From: Lantana camara
Lineage: Eukaryota > Streptophyta > Magnoliopsida > Lamiales > Verbenaceae
DNA: 64,000 bases
Assembly (NCBI GenBank): GCA_037501455.1
Contig: CM074857.1
Coordinates: forward strand, 111,385,501-111,449,500
Direction of reading: 5' to 3'
The position numbers were made by a program, and so were the translations under genes. The notes beneath the pieces are model-generated. The model searched no databases, was not told where the DNA came from, and saw nothing but the letters and a program-made list of their open reading frames with translations. Below, piece after piece: positions 47,702 to 58,337 of this stretch; position 1 is the first letter of the stretch, and every line of letters begins with the position of its first letter.

Positions 47702-48175
47702 ATGGCTTTGGCCGGTAACGAAGCTCAAGACAAGCAAATCTTAGGAAGTTGTTGGTTTAACGGTGAAATTACGGTATTTCCAATTCCACGGAGTACGTCA
47801 GTGGAAGAGATTCACGCGCAACTTGGTGAAGAGTGGTCAGACTTCAACTCTGATACTTACGTGGTACAATACCTCGCACCCCATAAAAAGGTTTGTGGGT
47901 TAGTTTGCGACGCGAAGGGCAGATTCCGACTATGATCCAACTGCATGAACTTGTTAAACTCAACATTGTTGAGATGAGGGCGATTCGGCCTTCTGCCTAT
48001 TTAGGTGGGAAGCAACCATCGAAGAGAAGGTATGGGATTTCTAATTTATTCATTTCTGTATTAACACTATATTAATTTCTGGTCAGTAATCTCATTCTGT
48101 ATCAGGAAGAGAAGATATAACCCCTACGCTGATGGTTCATGCTTGGCCACTGTTAGTTCTGAAGTTGAGGATTGA
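47702..48175 (+). pseudogene. PB1-like domain protein fragment (MULE-transposase N-terminus-like)
   Basis: ATG 47702, MALAGNEAQDKQILGSCWFN. Features SVEEIHAQLGEEW, YVVQYLAPHKKVCGLVCDAKG, then in another frame MIQLHELVKLNIVEMRAI. This resembles the PB1-type N-terminal domain of MuDR/Mustang transposases, whose tail usually reads like NMIQLH...VEMRV. One base appears lost near 47925, shifting frame. A GT-AG intron, 48030-48105, joins frames in phase and the product ends SSEVED at TGA 48173. Two near-repeats of gttctgaagttgaggat follow at 48155 and 48190, with aataaa-type signals near 48300. No zinc finger or MULE catalytic core follows, so it is truncated or a domesticated fragment. Confidence 0.5.
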
Positions 48176-48330
48176 TCAGATCCACTGCATGTTCTGAAGT
48201 TGAGGATTTATTTTCTTCACTCTTTTTTAAGGAACTTTATTTGTTGTTGTAATCGTATACACCCCTCTTATGATTGTTTCTATATGTTTGAAACTACATC
48301 AATAAATTTCTTGATGCTGTTTTCTCAATT

Positions 48331-49396
48331 TGATCTAATGGAAACGTTAAGAATTGTTGATTAAAGGCAAATTTTGTCCAGTGAAACGTTAGAAATGCGT
48401 AATTAAAAGAAGATTTTATCCAGTGAAATGTTAAAAATGTGTGCTTAAAGGCTGACCTTGTCCAGTGAAACATTAAAAATACATGACTAAAAGAAGACTT
48501 TGTCCAGTGAAACGTTAAAAATGCGTAATTAAAAGAATACTTTGTCCAGTGAAAGGTTAAGAATGGGTGATTAAAGGAAGACTTTGTCCAATGAAATGTT
48601 AGAAATGCGTAATTAGAAGAATACTTTGTCCAGTGAAATGTTAAAAATGCGTGATTGCATAATTAAAAGAAGACTTTGTCCAGTGAAACGATAAAAGTGC
48701 GTAATTAAAAGAATACTTTGTCCAGTGAAATGTTAAAAATGCGTGATTAAAATCAGACTTTGTCCAATGAAACGTTAAAAATGTGTGATTAGAAGAATAC
48801 TTTGTCTAATGAAATGTTAAAAATGCGTGATTAAAGGCAGACTTTGTCCAGTGAAACGATAAAAATGCGTAATTAAAAGAATACTTTCTCCAGTGAAACG
48901 TTAAAAATGCGTGATTAAAGGCAGACTTTGTCCAGTGAAACGTTAAAAATGCATGATTAAAGACAGACTTTGTCCAGTGAAATGTTAAAAATGCGTGATT
49001 AAAAGAAGACTTTGTCCAGTGAAACGTTAAAAATACGTAATTAAAAGAATACTTTGTCCAGTGAAAGGTTAAGAATGGGTGATTAAAGACAGACTTCGTC
49101 TAGTGAAATGTCAGAAATGCGTAATTAGAAGAATAGTTTGTCCAGTGAAATGTTAAAAATGCGTAATTTGTCCAGTGAAATGTTAAAAATGCGTGATTAA
49201 AGGCAGACTTTGTCCAGTGAAATGTTAAAAATGCGTGATTAAAGGCTGACTTTGTCTAGTAAAACGTTAAAAATGCGTAATTAAAAGAAGACTTTATCCA
49301 GTGAAACGATAAAAATGTGTAACTAAAAGAATACTTTGTCCAGTGAAATGGTAAAAATGCGTGATTAAAGGTAGACTTTGTCCAGTGAAACGTTAA
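48331..49396 (+). repeat. 42-bp minisatellite array, left arm
   Basis: About 25 units of period 42 bp, each containing tttgtccagtgaaacg, then ttaaaaatgcgt(g/a)att, then aaaggcagac or aaaagaatac. Units vary at few positions, and two 3' variants alternate irregularly. A few units are shortened (48650, 49160). Confidence 0.93.
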
Positions 49397-49427
49397 ATAA
49401 ATCTTAAATCTTGATTCAATAAAACTT

Positions 49428-49566
49428 GATTCTCTTTATTGTAATGTTGTGTTCATGATTCAATAAATCTTAAATCTTGATTCTCTCTATTGTAATGTTG
49501 TGGTTATGATTCAATAAATCTTGATTCTTTTTATTGTAATGTTGTGTTCATGATTCAATAAATCTT
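49428..49566 (+). repeat. 44-bp direct repeats in the loop between arrays
   Basis: Three units of cttgattctctctattgtaa / tgttgtggttatgattcaat / aaat, the first with an extra cttaaat. Each carries aataaat, a possible polyadenylation signal. Confidence 0.85.
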
Positions 49567-49570
49567 GAGT

Positions 49571-50356
49571 ATCATTACGCCTGTTTAACGTCTTAATATT
49601 ACAAAGTCTTCCTTTAATCACGCATTTCTAACGTTTCACTGGACAAAGTCTTCCTTTAATTACACATTTCTAACGTTTCACCGGACAAAGTCTTCTTCTA
49701 ATTACGCATTTTTAACGTTTCACTGGACAAAGTCTGACTTTAATAACGCATTTTTAACATTTCACTGGACAAAGTATTCTTTTAATTATGCATTTTTAAC
49801 GTTTCACTGGACAAAGTCATCTTTTAATCACGCATTTCTAACGTTTCACTGGACAAAGTCTTCCTTTAATTACGTATTTCTAACGTTTCACTGGACAATG
49901 TCTGCCTTTAATTATGCATCTCGAACGTTTCACTAGACAATGTCTTCCTTTAATTAAGCATTTCTAACGTTTCACTGGACAAAGTCTTCTTTTAATTACG
50001 CATGTTTAACGTTTCACTGGACAAAGTCTGACTTTAATCACGCATTTTTAACATTTCATTGGACAAAGTCTTCTTTTAATTACGCATGTTTAACGTTTCA
50101 CTGGACAAAGTCTGACTTTAATCACGTATTTTTAACATTTCATTGGACAAAGTATTTTTTTAATTACGCATTTTTATCGTTTGACAAAGTATTCTTTTAA
50201 TTACGCATTTTTATCGTTTCACTGGACAAAGTCTTCTTTTAATCACGCATTTTTAACGTTTCACTGGACAAAGTCTGCCTTTAATCACGCATTTTTAACA
50301 TTTCACTAGACAAAGTCTTCTTTTAATTACGCATTTCTAATGTTTCACTGGACAAA
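49571..50356 (-). repeat. 42-bp minisatellite array, right inverted arm
   Basis: About 18 units that are reverse complements of the left-arm unit: cgcatttttaacgtttcact, ggacaaagtcttc, tttaattacg. Together with 48331-49396 they form an inverted repeat separated by about 175 bp. Confidence 0.93.
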
Positions 50357-50400
50357 ATATTATCATAAAATGATATTATCATAACTGTCATATATTTCAT

Positions 50401-51030
50401 CAGTTTATCAGTTTCTCTGTTTTCATATATAACTGTCATATAGTTAATCAGTTTATCAAACTAACTCTTATTCTTCCAACTACAACAAACTTCCCTGCAG
50501 GATATACTATAATCAAACAACAATAAACAACCAACAATAAACATTTCATTACAGAACCAATAATATACACTACAATCAACTAACAATAACATTTAAACTA
50601 CTATAGACAATCCACAAACAACAAATTTTGGAGAAGCGTTGTCTATATCATGGGGGAGGAAACTGATTAACCTCATCTGGATCATCCTGTGGGATGTTGG
50701 AATTAACACTCTCCTCAGTTTATCAGTTTCTCTGTTTTCATATATAACTGTCATATAGTTAATCAGTTTATCAAACTAACTCTTATTCTTCCAACTACAA
50801 CAAACTTCCCTGTAGGATAAACTATAATCAAACAACAATAAACAACCAACAATAAACATTTCATTACAGAACCAATAATATACACTACAATCAACTAACA
50901 ATAACATTTAAACTACTATAGACAATCCACAAACAACAAATTTTGGAGAAGCGTTGTCTATATCATGGGGGAGGAAACTGATTAACCTCATCTGGATCAT
51001 CCTGTGGGATGTTGGAATTAACACTCTCCT
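50401..51030. repeat. 315-bp tandem duplication
   Basis: 50401-50715 and 50716-51030 are nearly identical, both from cagtttatcagtttctctg to attaacactctcct. Visible differences include ctgcaggatatact versus ctgtaggataaact. The second copy overlaps the 3' end region of the Myb/SANT-like gene, so the duplication copied part of its downstream sequence. Confidence 0.93.
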
Positions 51031-51062
51031 CAGAGTGTTCATATCCGGGGTAATCCGTGCTG

Positions 51063-51598
51063 TCAAAGGACTCGGGGTCCGATACCATCAATGTGGTACG
51101 CGTGGAGGTGCTCCTCTTCGCCATCCAAAAGCTGTGCCTGCCGCACTTTGAAGATAAACCTAAGGTCGTCGTAATAAGAGCATCCACGCGCCCTGACATC
51201 AGAATCCCGGCGAATGACCTATGCAGAATTGTATATTAAATAATGAACAAATTAAAAAAAAAAAGGATTTCAGTATGAATTAGACTTACAGCATGGCTAT
51301 TCCGTTGAAAGTACAACGGGGTCTCAATTTGGGCACGAACACCTTGTCTTTTAACTCCAGGATACCCTAACAATCTACGCAAGTTGTAAAATACTATCCG
51401 CAGCCGTTTCACCGCTTCTATAACATCCCGGAGCCAGTAATCTCTATGGAATCGCCGTGACAAATCAAACGACACTTGATACAGGGCTCTCGCGAAGTTT
51501 TTTAGCCGATCGATTTGGCTAACTACGGCATATAACCGAAGATGTCCAACTATGTAGGCTTCGGCCTCGCCATTAATGGGTGTTGGAGGGTGAGTCAT
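51063..51598 (-). CDS. Myb/SANT-like domain protein, short
   Basis: Two exons: 51598-51290 and 51218-51063, GT-AG intron, phase 0, 154 residues. Start MTHPPTPINGEAEAY. The order of motifs (LSRRFHRDYWLRDVIEAVKR, LRRLLGYPGVKRQG, YFQRNSHAV, then GCSYYDDLRFIF) follows the plant Myb/SANT-like DNA-binding domain (PF12776 type: ...L...F..L....GVGWD...W......P.a..fr.kg...yd.L..iF). Many such proteins are related to PIF/Harbinger or other transposon partners. It reads toward the minisatellite, opposite to the PB1-like fragment. Shorter than typical family members (usually about 300 residues); could be a transposon-borne or decaying gene. Confidence 0.5.
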
Positions 51599-52506
51599 GA
51601 CTTTGTTTATCAAAGATTCGAGATCTGGGAGAGAAAGAGAATGAGGACTTTTTGGAGGTGATGAAATTGTGGTGAAATTGTGCAGAATTTCAACGTATAG
51701 GGCAAGTTATTAATAAAGGTGATTGGGCTGGGAAACCTAACGTCGCATCCCTTCATCTTCACCTCTGCAAATTTGGGCAATCAAACTACGGGAAAGAGTG
51801 CAGACAGTTTTTTATTTATTTCAGGCGTCCCATCGGGAATGCATCACAATCTATTAAGTTTGTCGTGTAAAAATGCATTTTATTAGTTATTGAAAGGCTT
51901 GTTTGTCTAGTTAAAGAAAAATAAATCGTGAAATTATAAAATAGCGTTTAGAACGTCGCCAGATAGTTTTTGCAGGTACAACAATCTAGCCGGAATAAAA
52001 ATCGTCAATGCTAATTTTTCTCTTTTCTCACCGGAAATGGGTTTCGGAAACGAGTCGCCAGAGTGGAAATGGGTTTCGGGAAAAAGTTACCGGAACAGAT
52101 TCAGGGCTGACGCATTTACTGTCAAGAAGAAAACATCAGACGCAGGAAAGAAGACAATGAATATATGTGTCCTTCTTCATTTTATTAAGGGCATTATGAT
52201 ACTTTTACAAGATAAAAATAGAAAGGATAATAGGAATGTAATATAGTTATTTTTTGAGTTGGAGGTTTAGGATAAATATTTTACCTTATTTGGGATTGTT
52301 TAATAATTTGCGACAAAATATACCAATCTAACTAACTGATAAAAAATGAAAATAAAAAAAAAAGAGGCTTTATTAAGAGAGAGAGAGAGAACATTCAAAG
52401 TCATTTTGCATCTTCCATTCACATAGTTCTGGCCTCACAAAATCAAAATCTAATAAAACTCACCAAAAAAGGGGGAAAACAGGAAAGTGAAAGCAAAAGG
52501 GTGAAG
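51599..52506. other. Intergenic region and promoter of the 52507 gene
   Basis: Holds the upstream regions of two divergent genes. A possible MULE-type terminus lies near 52260-52330. A (GA)n run at 52377-52390 is followed by an adenine-rich leader before ATG 52507, resembling GA-rich plant 5'UTRs. No TATA box assigned. Confidence 0.45.
52377..52390 (+). repeat. (GA)7 tract in 5' leader
   Basis: gagagagagagaga directly upstream of the single-exon gene; common in plant core promoters and 5'UTRs. Confidence 0.8.
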
Positions 52507-53637
52507 ATGAAGATTTCACTGAAACTCCAAGACGAGCTCCAAACCCACCACCAGAACCACCACCAGAGCCACCATCAGCCGCCACTTCTCTTCCGTGCCA
52601 AAATACCCATTACAATCTTCAACCTTCCATTCCTCTCTCACTTTTCCACCACTACCACCCACCCCTCCGACCTCTCACTCTCTCTCTCCACCAATTTTCA
52701 ATCTGGCCCCTCCCTCAAACTCTCCTACGCCACCGCCGCCTCCGCCACCGCCACCGCCGCCAATACCCCACCTCTTAGTCTCACTCTCAAATCAGGCTCC
52801 GGGCTTTTTGGCTCCCCTAACAACTCCCCTCTCGTCATCTCTGCTCATTTCTCCTTCTACCCTTCTAACCCTAACCACCCTAATCCCACTTTCTCTCTCC
52901 TCTTCAAACCCCAATTGGGTTCTTTCTCTCTCCGGAAATCCTCATTTTCTCACACGGAACCCATCGTCAGCACCGAACCCACTAGTGTGGACACGGGATG
53001 TGACTCCAACTCCTTCGGATTCGTCCCACTGGAGAAACCCGCAGCCGTGAAGGATCTCTCAATCGAAAAAAATGGTAAAGATTCAATCTTTAAGGGGATT
53101 CATCTCGCGGCGAAGACACAAATGCCACTGACTAAGAGGGTGGCGTTGAATTTTAGATGGTGGATGAATTTCTCAGAGGATCAAATGCCTGTTCTGAGGA
53201 TCAATAAGATTGGTATTCAGAGGGTTGATGGTGCTCCGAAGGATGACGATCAAAAGAAGAAGAAAGAGGCGAATGCGGCTGAGTTAGAGGTGTTTAAGGG
53301 TATGTGCTTTTGGATGAAAAGGGAGTTGGATTCTCTGACAAAGGTTAATAGGGAAATGAAGTGTGAGTTAGAAGAATTGAAGATGGGGCATTTGGTAATA
53401 AATGGGGGTGGAGATTTTGGGGGGTGTGGACGGAACAAGGCAATGCCTTCGTCGTCTGTTGATAGGCCTTCGGTGGGATTTGAGCAGTGGAGAAGCAAGA
53501 GGAATAATGGTGTTGGAGATAAAGAGAATGGCGATGTGAGCGGGAAAAAAGATGAGAAAAAGAATGTTAATGTCGCCATTGATGTTGAGAATGAGTTGCA
53601 GAGAGCTATCAAGGCTGCTGCTACTGGTTCTCCATAA
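52507..53637 (+). CDS. Plant-specific protein of unknown function, single exon
   Basis: 376 residues, starting MKISLKLQDELQ; the ATG at 52507 is the first in frame. His/Gln-rich residues 12-27. Then a conserved hydrophobic-polar N-terminal region (FRAKIPITIFNLPFLSHF, LSLSLSTNFQSGPSLKLSYA, LKSGSGLFGSPNNSPLVIS, FSLLFKPQLGSFSLRKS). I recognise this as typical of an uncharacterised land-plant family without an assigned function. Centre: TKRVALNFRWWMNF and PVLRINKIGIQRV (about residues 205-235). Next comes a charged coiled-coil stretch (AAELEVFKGMCFWMKRELDS and following) and a Lys/Asp/Asn-rich tail with NELQRAIKAA at the end. Intact frame with codon use of a real gene. No signal peptide evident. 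Function not assignable from sequence. Confidence 0.85.
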   Translation: MKISLKLQDELQTHHQNHHQSHHQPPLLFRAKIPITIFNLPFLSHFSTTTTHPSDLSLSLSTNFQSGPSLKLSYATAASATATAANTPPLSLTLKSGSGLFGSPNNSPLVISAHFSFYPSNPNHPNPTFSLLFKPQLGSFSLRKSSFSHTEPIVSTEPTSVDTGCDSNSFGFVPLEKPAAVKDLSIEKNGKDSIFKGIHLAAKTQMPLTKRVALNFRWWMNFSEDQMPVLRINKIGIQRVDGAPKDDDQKKKKEANAAELEVFKGMCFWMKRELDSLTKVNREMKCELEELKMGHLVINGGGDFGGCGRNKAMPSSSVDRPSVGFEQWRSKRNNGVGDKENGDVSGKKDEKKNVNVAIDVENELQRAIKAAATGSP

Positions 53638-54238
53638 AGGTTCTAACTTCTAAGTCTGTGGGGCAAATTTGTATATAAGTAGCAGATATGAATAAGTTTT
53701 CATTTGTTAAATAATGTCGTAACCCACAAGTTTCTCTTATGTTTTGTATTTATGAAGCTTTGCAGGAATGGTATCTTAGTGCATTTTCTTGTTTCTCTTT
53801 CTCGCTGCTGACCTTTTTGTTTGAGTATAATCGTCCAATATTTGTTGCTCTATATGGCATTCTTTTGCAAGTCCAGCATCTGATGTCAAGTATTGCATGG
53901 TTCATATGAAAATCCATGTTTGCAATTGTTTGTATGTGTCTGCAATGAATCAAGATGGAGATGTGAAGAGGATATATGAGGATATAAGTGAAAATTAACT
54001 GCATGAAAGTTTTCACTATCTTGTTTTGATGTCTTTGACATGAGTAGATGCAACTATATATATTGTAGCTGTTCGAGAAGGAGGTATCCTTGGTGGAAAT
54101 AGCTGGAATTTGGAAACAAGCAAAGATCTTGTTAATGGGTTTTGTTTCCACTGCTATATTTGATTGTCAACTCTGTTGAGTTCATCCGGTCTTAGAGAGG
54201 TACATGGTAATGCAAAATAAGGGCATAAAAATCTTATA
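53638..54238. other. 3' flank of the 52507 gene
   Basis: Contains possible polyadenylation text (gaataagttttc, aaataatgtcg) within 80 bases of the stop. Nothing else recognised. Confidence 0.5.
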
Positions 54239-54618
54239 GAGATAATGATTTTTTGCCATCCGAACTATAGGCTATTTGGCAATTTACCATCCAAACTATT
54301 TCGCCCCCGAAACCACCATCTAAACTTTGAATTCCTGACAAACCACCATCCCAAAGCGGTTTTGACTCTTTTTTCAGCGGTTTTGAATGTTTTAACGCAT
54401 GTAAATCTGTCTCTCTTTGTTATTTTTTCATAGATTTACCCTTAAAACATTCAAAACCGCTGAAAAAAGTGTCAAAACTGCTGAAAAAGAATCAAAACTG
54501 TTTTGGGATGGTGGTTTGTCAGGAATTAAAAGTTTAGATGGTGGTTTCGGGGGCGAAATAGTTTGGATGGTGAATTGTCAAATGACCTATAGTTCGGATG
54601 GTAAAAAATATTTATCCC
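54239..54618. mobile_element. MULE-type MITE, copy 1
   Basis: Long inverted repeat: left gagataatgattttttgcca, tccgaactatag, aaccaccatc, gcggttttga. The right half is its reverse complement. Flanked by aatcttata / aatcttcta, a 9-bp duplication with one mismatch. Same family as 59617-60027. No coding capacity; frames here are shadows. Confidence 0.88.
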
Positions 54619-54634
54619 AATCTTCTATTCCATA

Positions 54635-54905
54635 TAGGGATGCAAACGAGACGAGCCCATTTACGAGTCGAATCAATGAAGCTTAGGGCTCGAGTTTGGG
54701 GCAAACGAACCCTGACTCGGTTCGTAACCTTCACGAATCAAACTCGAATCTATTCTTTCTTAAATTTGGATTCGCGAGTAGTATTTTAATTAAATAAATA
54801 ATATATATCATATATATTATTATTAATTATGAAATTATTATATATTATTTTTATTTATACTTTATATTATATACAACTCGTATAGATTAAAAAAAGAAAA
54901 ATGAA
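54635..54905. mobile_element. Partial hAT-like element (left end)
   Basis: TAGGGATGCAAACGAGACGA resembles the hAT element at 56855 (TAGGGCTGCAAACAAGCCGA), followed by cgagtt/tcgaa-rich subterminal text and AT-rich sequence. No right terminus found before copia sequence begins, so it is truncated; the right edge is arbitrary. Confidence 0.45.
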
Positions 54906-55156
54906 TTTTTATGTGTAAAAGAAGAACAATCAGATTCTTTTGCATTTCAAAATATTTTCTTTTTTCGAGCGCAAAGAACCTTAGCCCCCAAGTCATCTCT
55001 CTCTCGGTTGCCACCGTCCACAACACATCCTGTTGGGAAGCCAATTCTGTCTATGCTACTGAAATCCCAAGAAAGGTAGGGGAGGCACTTGAGGATAGTG
55101 GATGGACTCGAGAGACGAAATGGAGACCTTGGAGAAAAATGGGACATGGAAGAAAT

Positions 55157-56232
55157 TAGGGGTGTCAATTTCGAACCCGACCCGATAACCCGATACGACC
55201 CACCCATTAAAATATCAAGTTAGGATTGGGAGTTTTCGGGTTCAGGTTGAATCGGATCGGACCCCGATAACAACCCGAAAAGAATAGTGAAAATCAGATC
55301 GGGTTCGGGTTCAACCCGAATTGACCTGAAATAAAAAAAATAAGAAGCCATAGTTGTGCATTAACTCAACAGACATGTCCAATAATTAGAAGAAATGCTA
55401 CTTACCACAAAAAAGCCCACTTTATCGGCCCACTTCAATAATTAGATTTTAGAAATAAATTATCCTCCGCAATAAAATAAGCCCATAACAATAGATTCTT
55501 CCAGCATTAAAAACAAACCTAACTTTACAAGAGTTGCGCCGTTTCTTTCTTCATTCTTGTTCTAAAATATAGAGCTTTAATCTCTCTCTCTCACACGGGA
55601 GCGGTGGCCATGGAGAGTTCCTGGAAGTCGAGACGGTGGTCGGAAGAAGGTGGATTGGCTGATTGGCGTTTAATTCCCGGCGGCGGCGGTGCTTGATTGC
55701 AGAAAGGGAGAAGGGTGGATTGGCCTTTCCGTTCGTGAAGGCGGCGGTGGCAGTAAAGATCAAGAAGAAATTACCCGAAGCCGTAGAAGTAGGACGAGTG
55801 GAAGGGTGAAATATACTCAGCTTTTCAATGGAAGCTTTACATAATGAGTTTAGTTTATTAGATCTGGAAGTAAGCTTTGCATATGTTTTTTTCTTTACAT
55901 AATGTTAGATTTGTGGCTTTGCTTTTCGTTTTTCAGTTGTAATTCAGTGGAAGAGTGTTAGGGTTTTTCTTATTTATCGATAACAAAGAAGATGGAAAAA
56001 GGGGGCAAACATCGGGTCGGGTTAGGGTTATCAGGTGGGTTCGGGTTATCGGGTGACCTGAAAAACAAATCAGGCCAACCCGAATTCATCCCTAACCTAA
56101 TAGATCAGGTTAGGGTTACAGATGGCGGGTTCAATTTCGGGTTCGGATCGTGTTCGGGTTGAGACATTTGGTGTTATACCCTTACATCAACCCGACCCGA
56201 ACCCACCCGATCCACCCGAATTGACACCCCTA
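55157..56232. mobile_element. hAT-type element 2
   Basis: Ends TAGGGGTGTCAATTTCG / CGAATTGACACCCCTA. 8-bp duplication gaagaaat (55149-55156) / ggagaaat (56233-56240). Subterminal repeats of acccgacccg and cgggttcggg type. The interior (55560-55810) has a GGC-rich piece that may be captured host sequence. Removing the insert restores a continuous copia RT reading (TGG AAG AAA TGC AAG). Confidence 0.93.
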
Positions 56233-56854
56233 GGAGAAATGCAAGCTTCCCGGTGGGAAGAAGGTAGTTGGCTGCCAGTGGGTGTTTACAGTCAAACACA
56301 AAACAGATGAGAGTATAGAAAGATACGAGGCTCGACTGGTAACTAAGGGATACACTCAGACAGACGGTGTGGATTATTCAGAAACGTTCTCTCTAGTGGC
56401 AAAAATAGATACCATTAGAGTTCTGTTCTCATTAGCAGCAAATCGAGACTGGTCGTTGCATTAGTTCGACGTCAAGAATGTGTTCTTGCACAATGACCTC
56501 AAAGAAAAAGTTTACATGGAACCTCTACCAGATTTTTCGGAAGGTTATAGTAGATGAGAAGTGTGCAGGTTGGAAAAAGCACTGTATGGCCTAAAGGAGT
56601 CACCTCGAGCATGGTTTGGGAGATCCACGGTTGCCATGAGAAGATATGAGTATCATCAGAGCAATTCTAATCATACTTTGTTCCTGAGAAGGAGAGATGG
56701 GAAAGTGACTTGTCTCATATATATGTCGATGATATGATCATCACGGGAGACTACTCAGAGGAGATATCTCAGCTTTGTTAGAACTTGTTTCGGGAGTTCG
56801 AAATTAAGGACCTACGGGGGTTAAAGTATTTTCTAGGGATAGAGGTGTCGAGAT

Positions 56855-58168
56855 TAGGGCTGCAAACAAGCCGAGCCGAGTCGAGTTTTGCATAAAATAA
56901 CGGGCTTGAGCTTGAGCTTGATATTTTTTGCCCTGACTCAAGCTAGGGATCGAGCTTGTCAAGCCTGGCATTTTACGGCTTGAACTCGGCTCGGGAAGGC
57001 TTGAACTTTTTTCCTTTCCTTTTTTTTTTTTCCTAACATTTCCTTTTATTTTTAATGTAATAATATATTGTATTATATATATATATATTATAATTGTATT
57101 AATTAAATTAAATTAAATAATCATATATATTAATATTATATTATTAAATAACATTTATTAAAATTTTATCACACAAAAATATATAATATATAAGAATATA
57201 TCTGATGGTTTGGTCAATTATTAAACCCACATATGATATAATATAATATGAATCTATTATAATATATAACATATTTTATATGTTAACTTATTCGATAATA
57301 TCATCCTATACATTAGTAAACTAAATATTATTAAGGTTTAAGGTATAATGTATATTTATCGTGTATATTATGTTACTAAATAAGATACATTATTAGCTCA
57401 TATATTATCAATACACATACATAATTTATAATAATATATGATACATAATTACATACTATCTCATTAAATCATAATAGTTAGTACCATACATGTTAGTAAA
57501 TTATATATGTAATTAAGCATTTGAGACACCAAGTTATAAACATATAAAATACATGAAATATCAAAAAAAAAAAAGTACTCATATATAATATTGATTTAAC
57601 CTATTAAGATGTATAAGATATAAATAAATATTAGTTTAATTATTAAATCAAATACATTATTAGCTCCTATATTATTAAGGGACACATATAACACATGATT
57701 CATATTATATTGTCAAACTATATACATTGGTAAATCATATATTTTTAAGATATATATAATATATTATATGATATATAAATGTACATTTACATAATACAAT
57801 ATTGGAGTTTGGAACATTTATGATTAATAAAAGGATTATTTATATGTATATATAAGATATTAGAAATTAAATATTATATATATATTTATATATATATAAA
57901 ACATAAAATATATATTTACATTATATAATATTTAACATAAAATATATAATATATATTTACATATAATATAAATCTAATATACATATATATATATGTTATT
58001 AAAAAATTACATCTATATGTCTAGGCTCGTGAGCCGCGAGCCTAGACACATTAGGATCGAGATCGACTCGACTGTATGATCGAGCTCGCCCAACTACGAT
58101 CTCAATCCGAGCCAGCTTGAGCTCAGTTCGCTGAAATCGCAAGCTGGCTCGGCTTGTTTGAAGCCCTA
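56855..58168. mobile_element. hAT-type element 3
   Basis: Ends TAGGGCTGCAAACAAGCCGA / TCGGCTTGTTTGAAGCCCTA. 8-bp duplication gtcgagat (56847-56854) / gccgagat (58169-58176). GCCGAGCC and GAGCTTGAGC subterminal repeats. The middle (57000-58000) is extremely AT-rich with no coding capacity. Confidence 0.93.
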
Positions 58169-58193
58169 GCCGAGATCCAGACGAGGCATTTTC

Positions 58194-58337
58194 TGTGACA
58201 CCCCGTTCGTTCGTATGTACAGGTTTATGTCACGTGTGAGTTTACTTCACGTAATTCCGCTTCTTTAATTCTATTTATGTATTTATAACTTGATTTAATT
58301 GATATATTTGATATAATTTGATTTAACTTGATCTAGA
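58194..58337 (+). mobile_element. Ty3/gypsy LTR fragment (5' end)
   Basis: TGTGACACCCCGTTCGTTCG... homologous to the start of 11926-15190. Inserted directly after copia codons for RRGIF. Continues for at most a few tens of bases at 60612-60649 beyond the solo LTR; the rest is lost or displaced by the Athila LTR at 60650. Confidence 0.7.

Larger units (their letters stand above)
55030..58193 (+). pseudogene. Ty1/copia reverse transcriptase fragment, split by two hAT insertions
   Basis: Pieces 55030-55156, 56241-56854 and 58177-58193. Reads YATEIPRKVGEALED, then [63 protein letters not shown], an interrupted YVDDMIITG region, and FLGIEVSRSRRGIF. Contains in-frame stops (tag at 56463) and frameshifts. 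Ends where a gypsy LTR begins (58194). Similar to the RT of the 17025-21792 element but in the opposite orientation. No LTR of its own is visible. Confidence 0.88.

Noticed and set aside
48331..50356. CRISPR-like regular spacing
   Set aside because: The whole 42-bp unit is repeated with small variations; there are no unique spacers, and the context is a plant genome with introns. It is a minisatellite.
52595..53050. 151-codon proline-rich plus-strand frame
   Set aside because: Out-of-frame reading of the same gene; the main frame carries the conserved family motifs.
53250..53612. 120-codon minus-strand frame rich in Phe and Ser
   Set aside because: Antisense shadow of the 52507-53637 gene.
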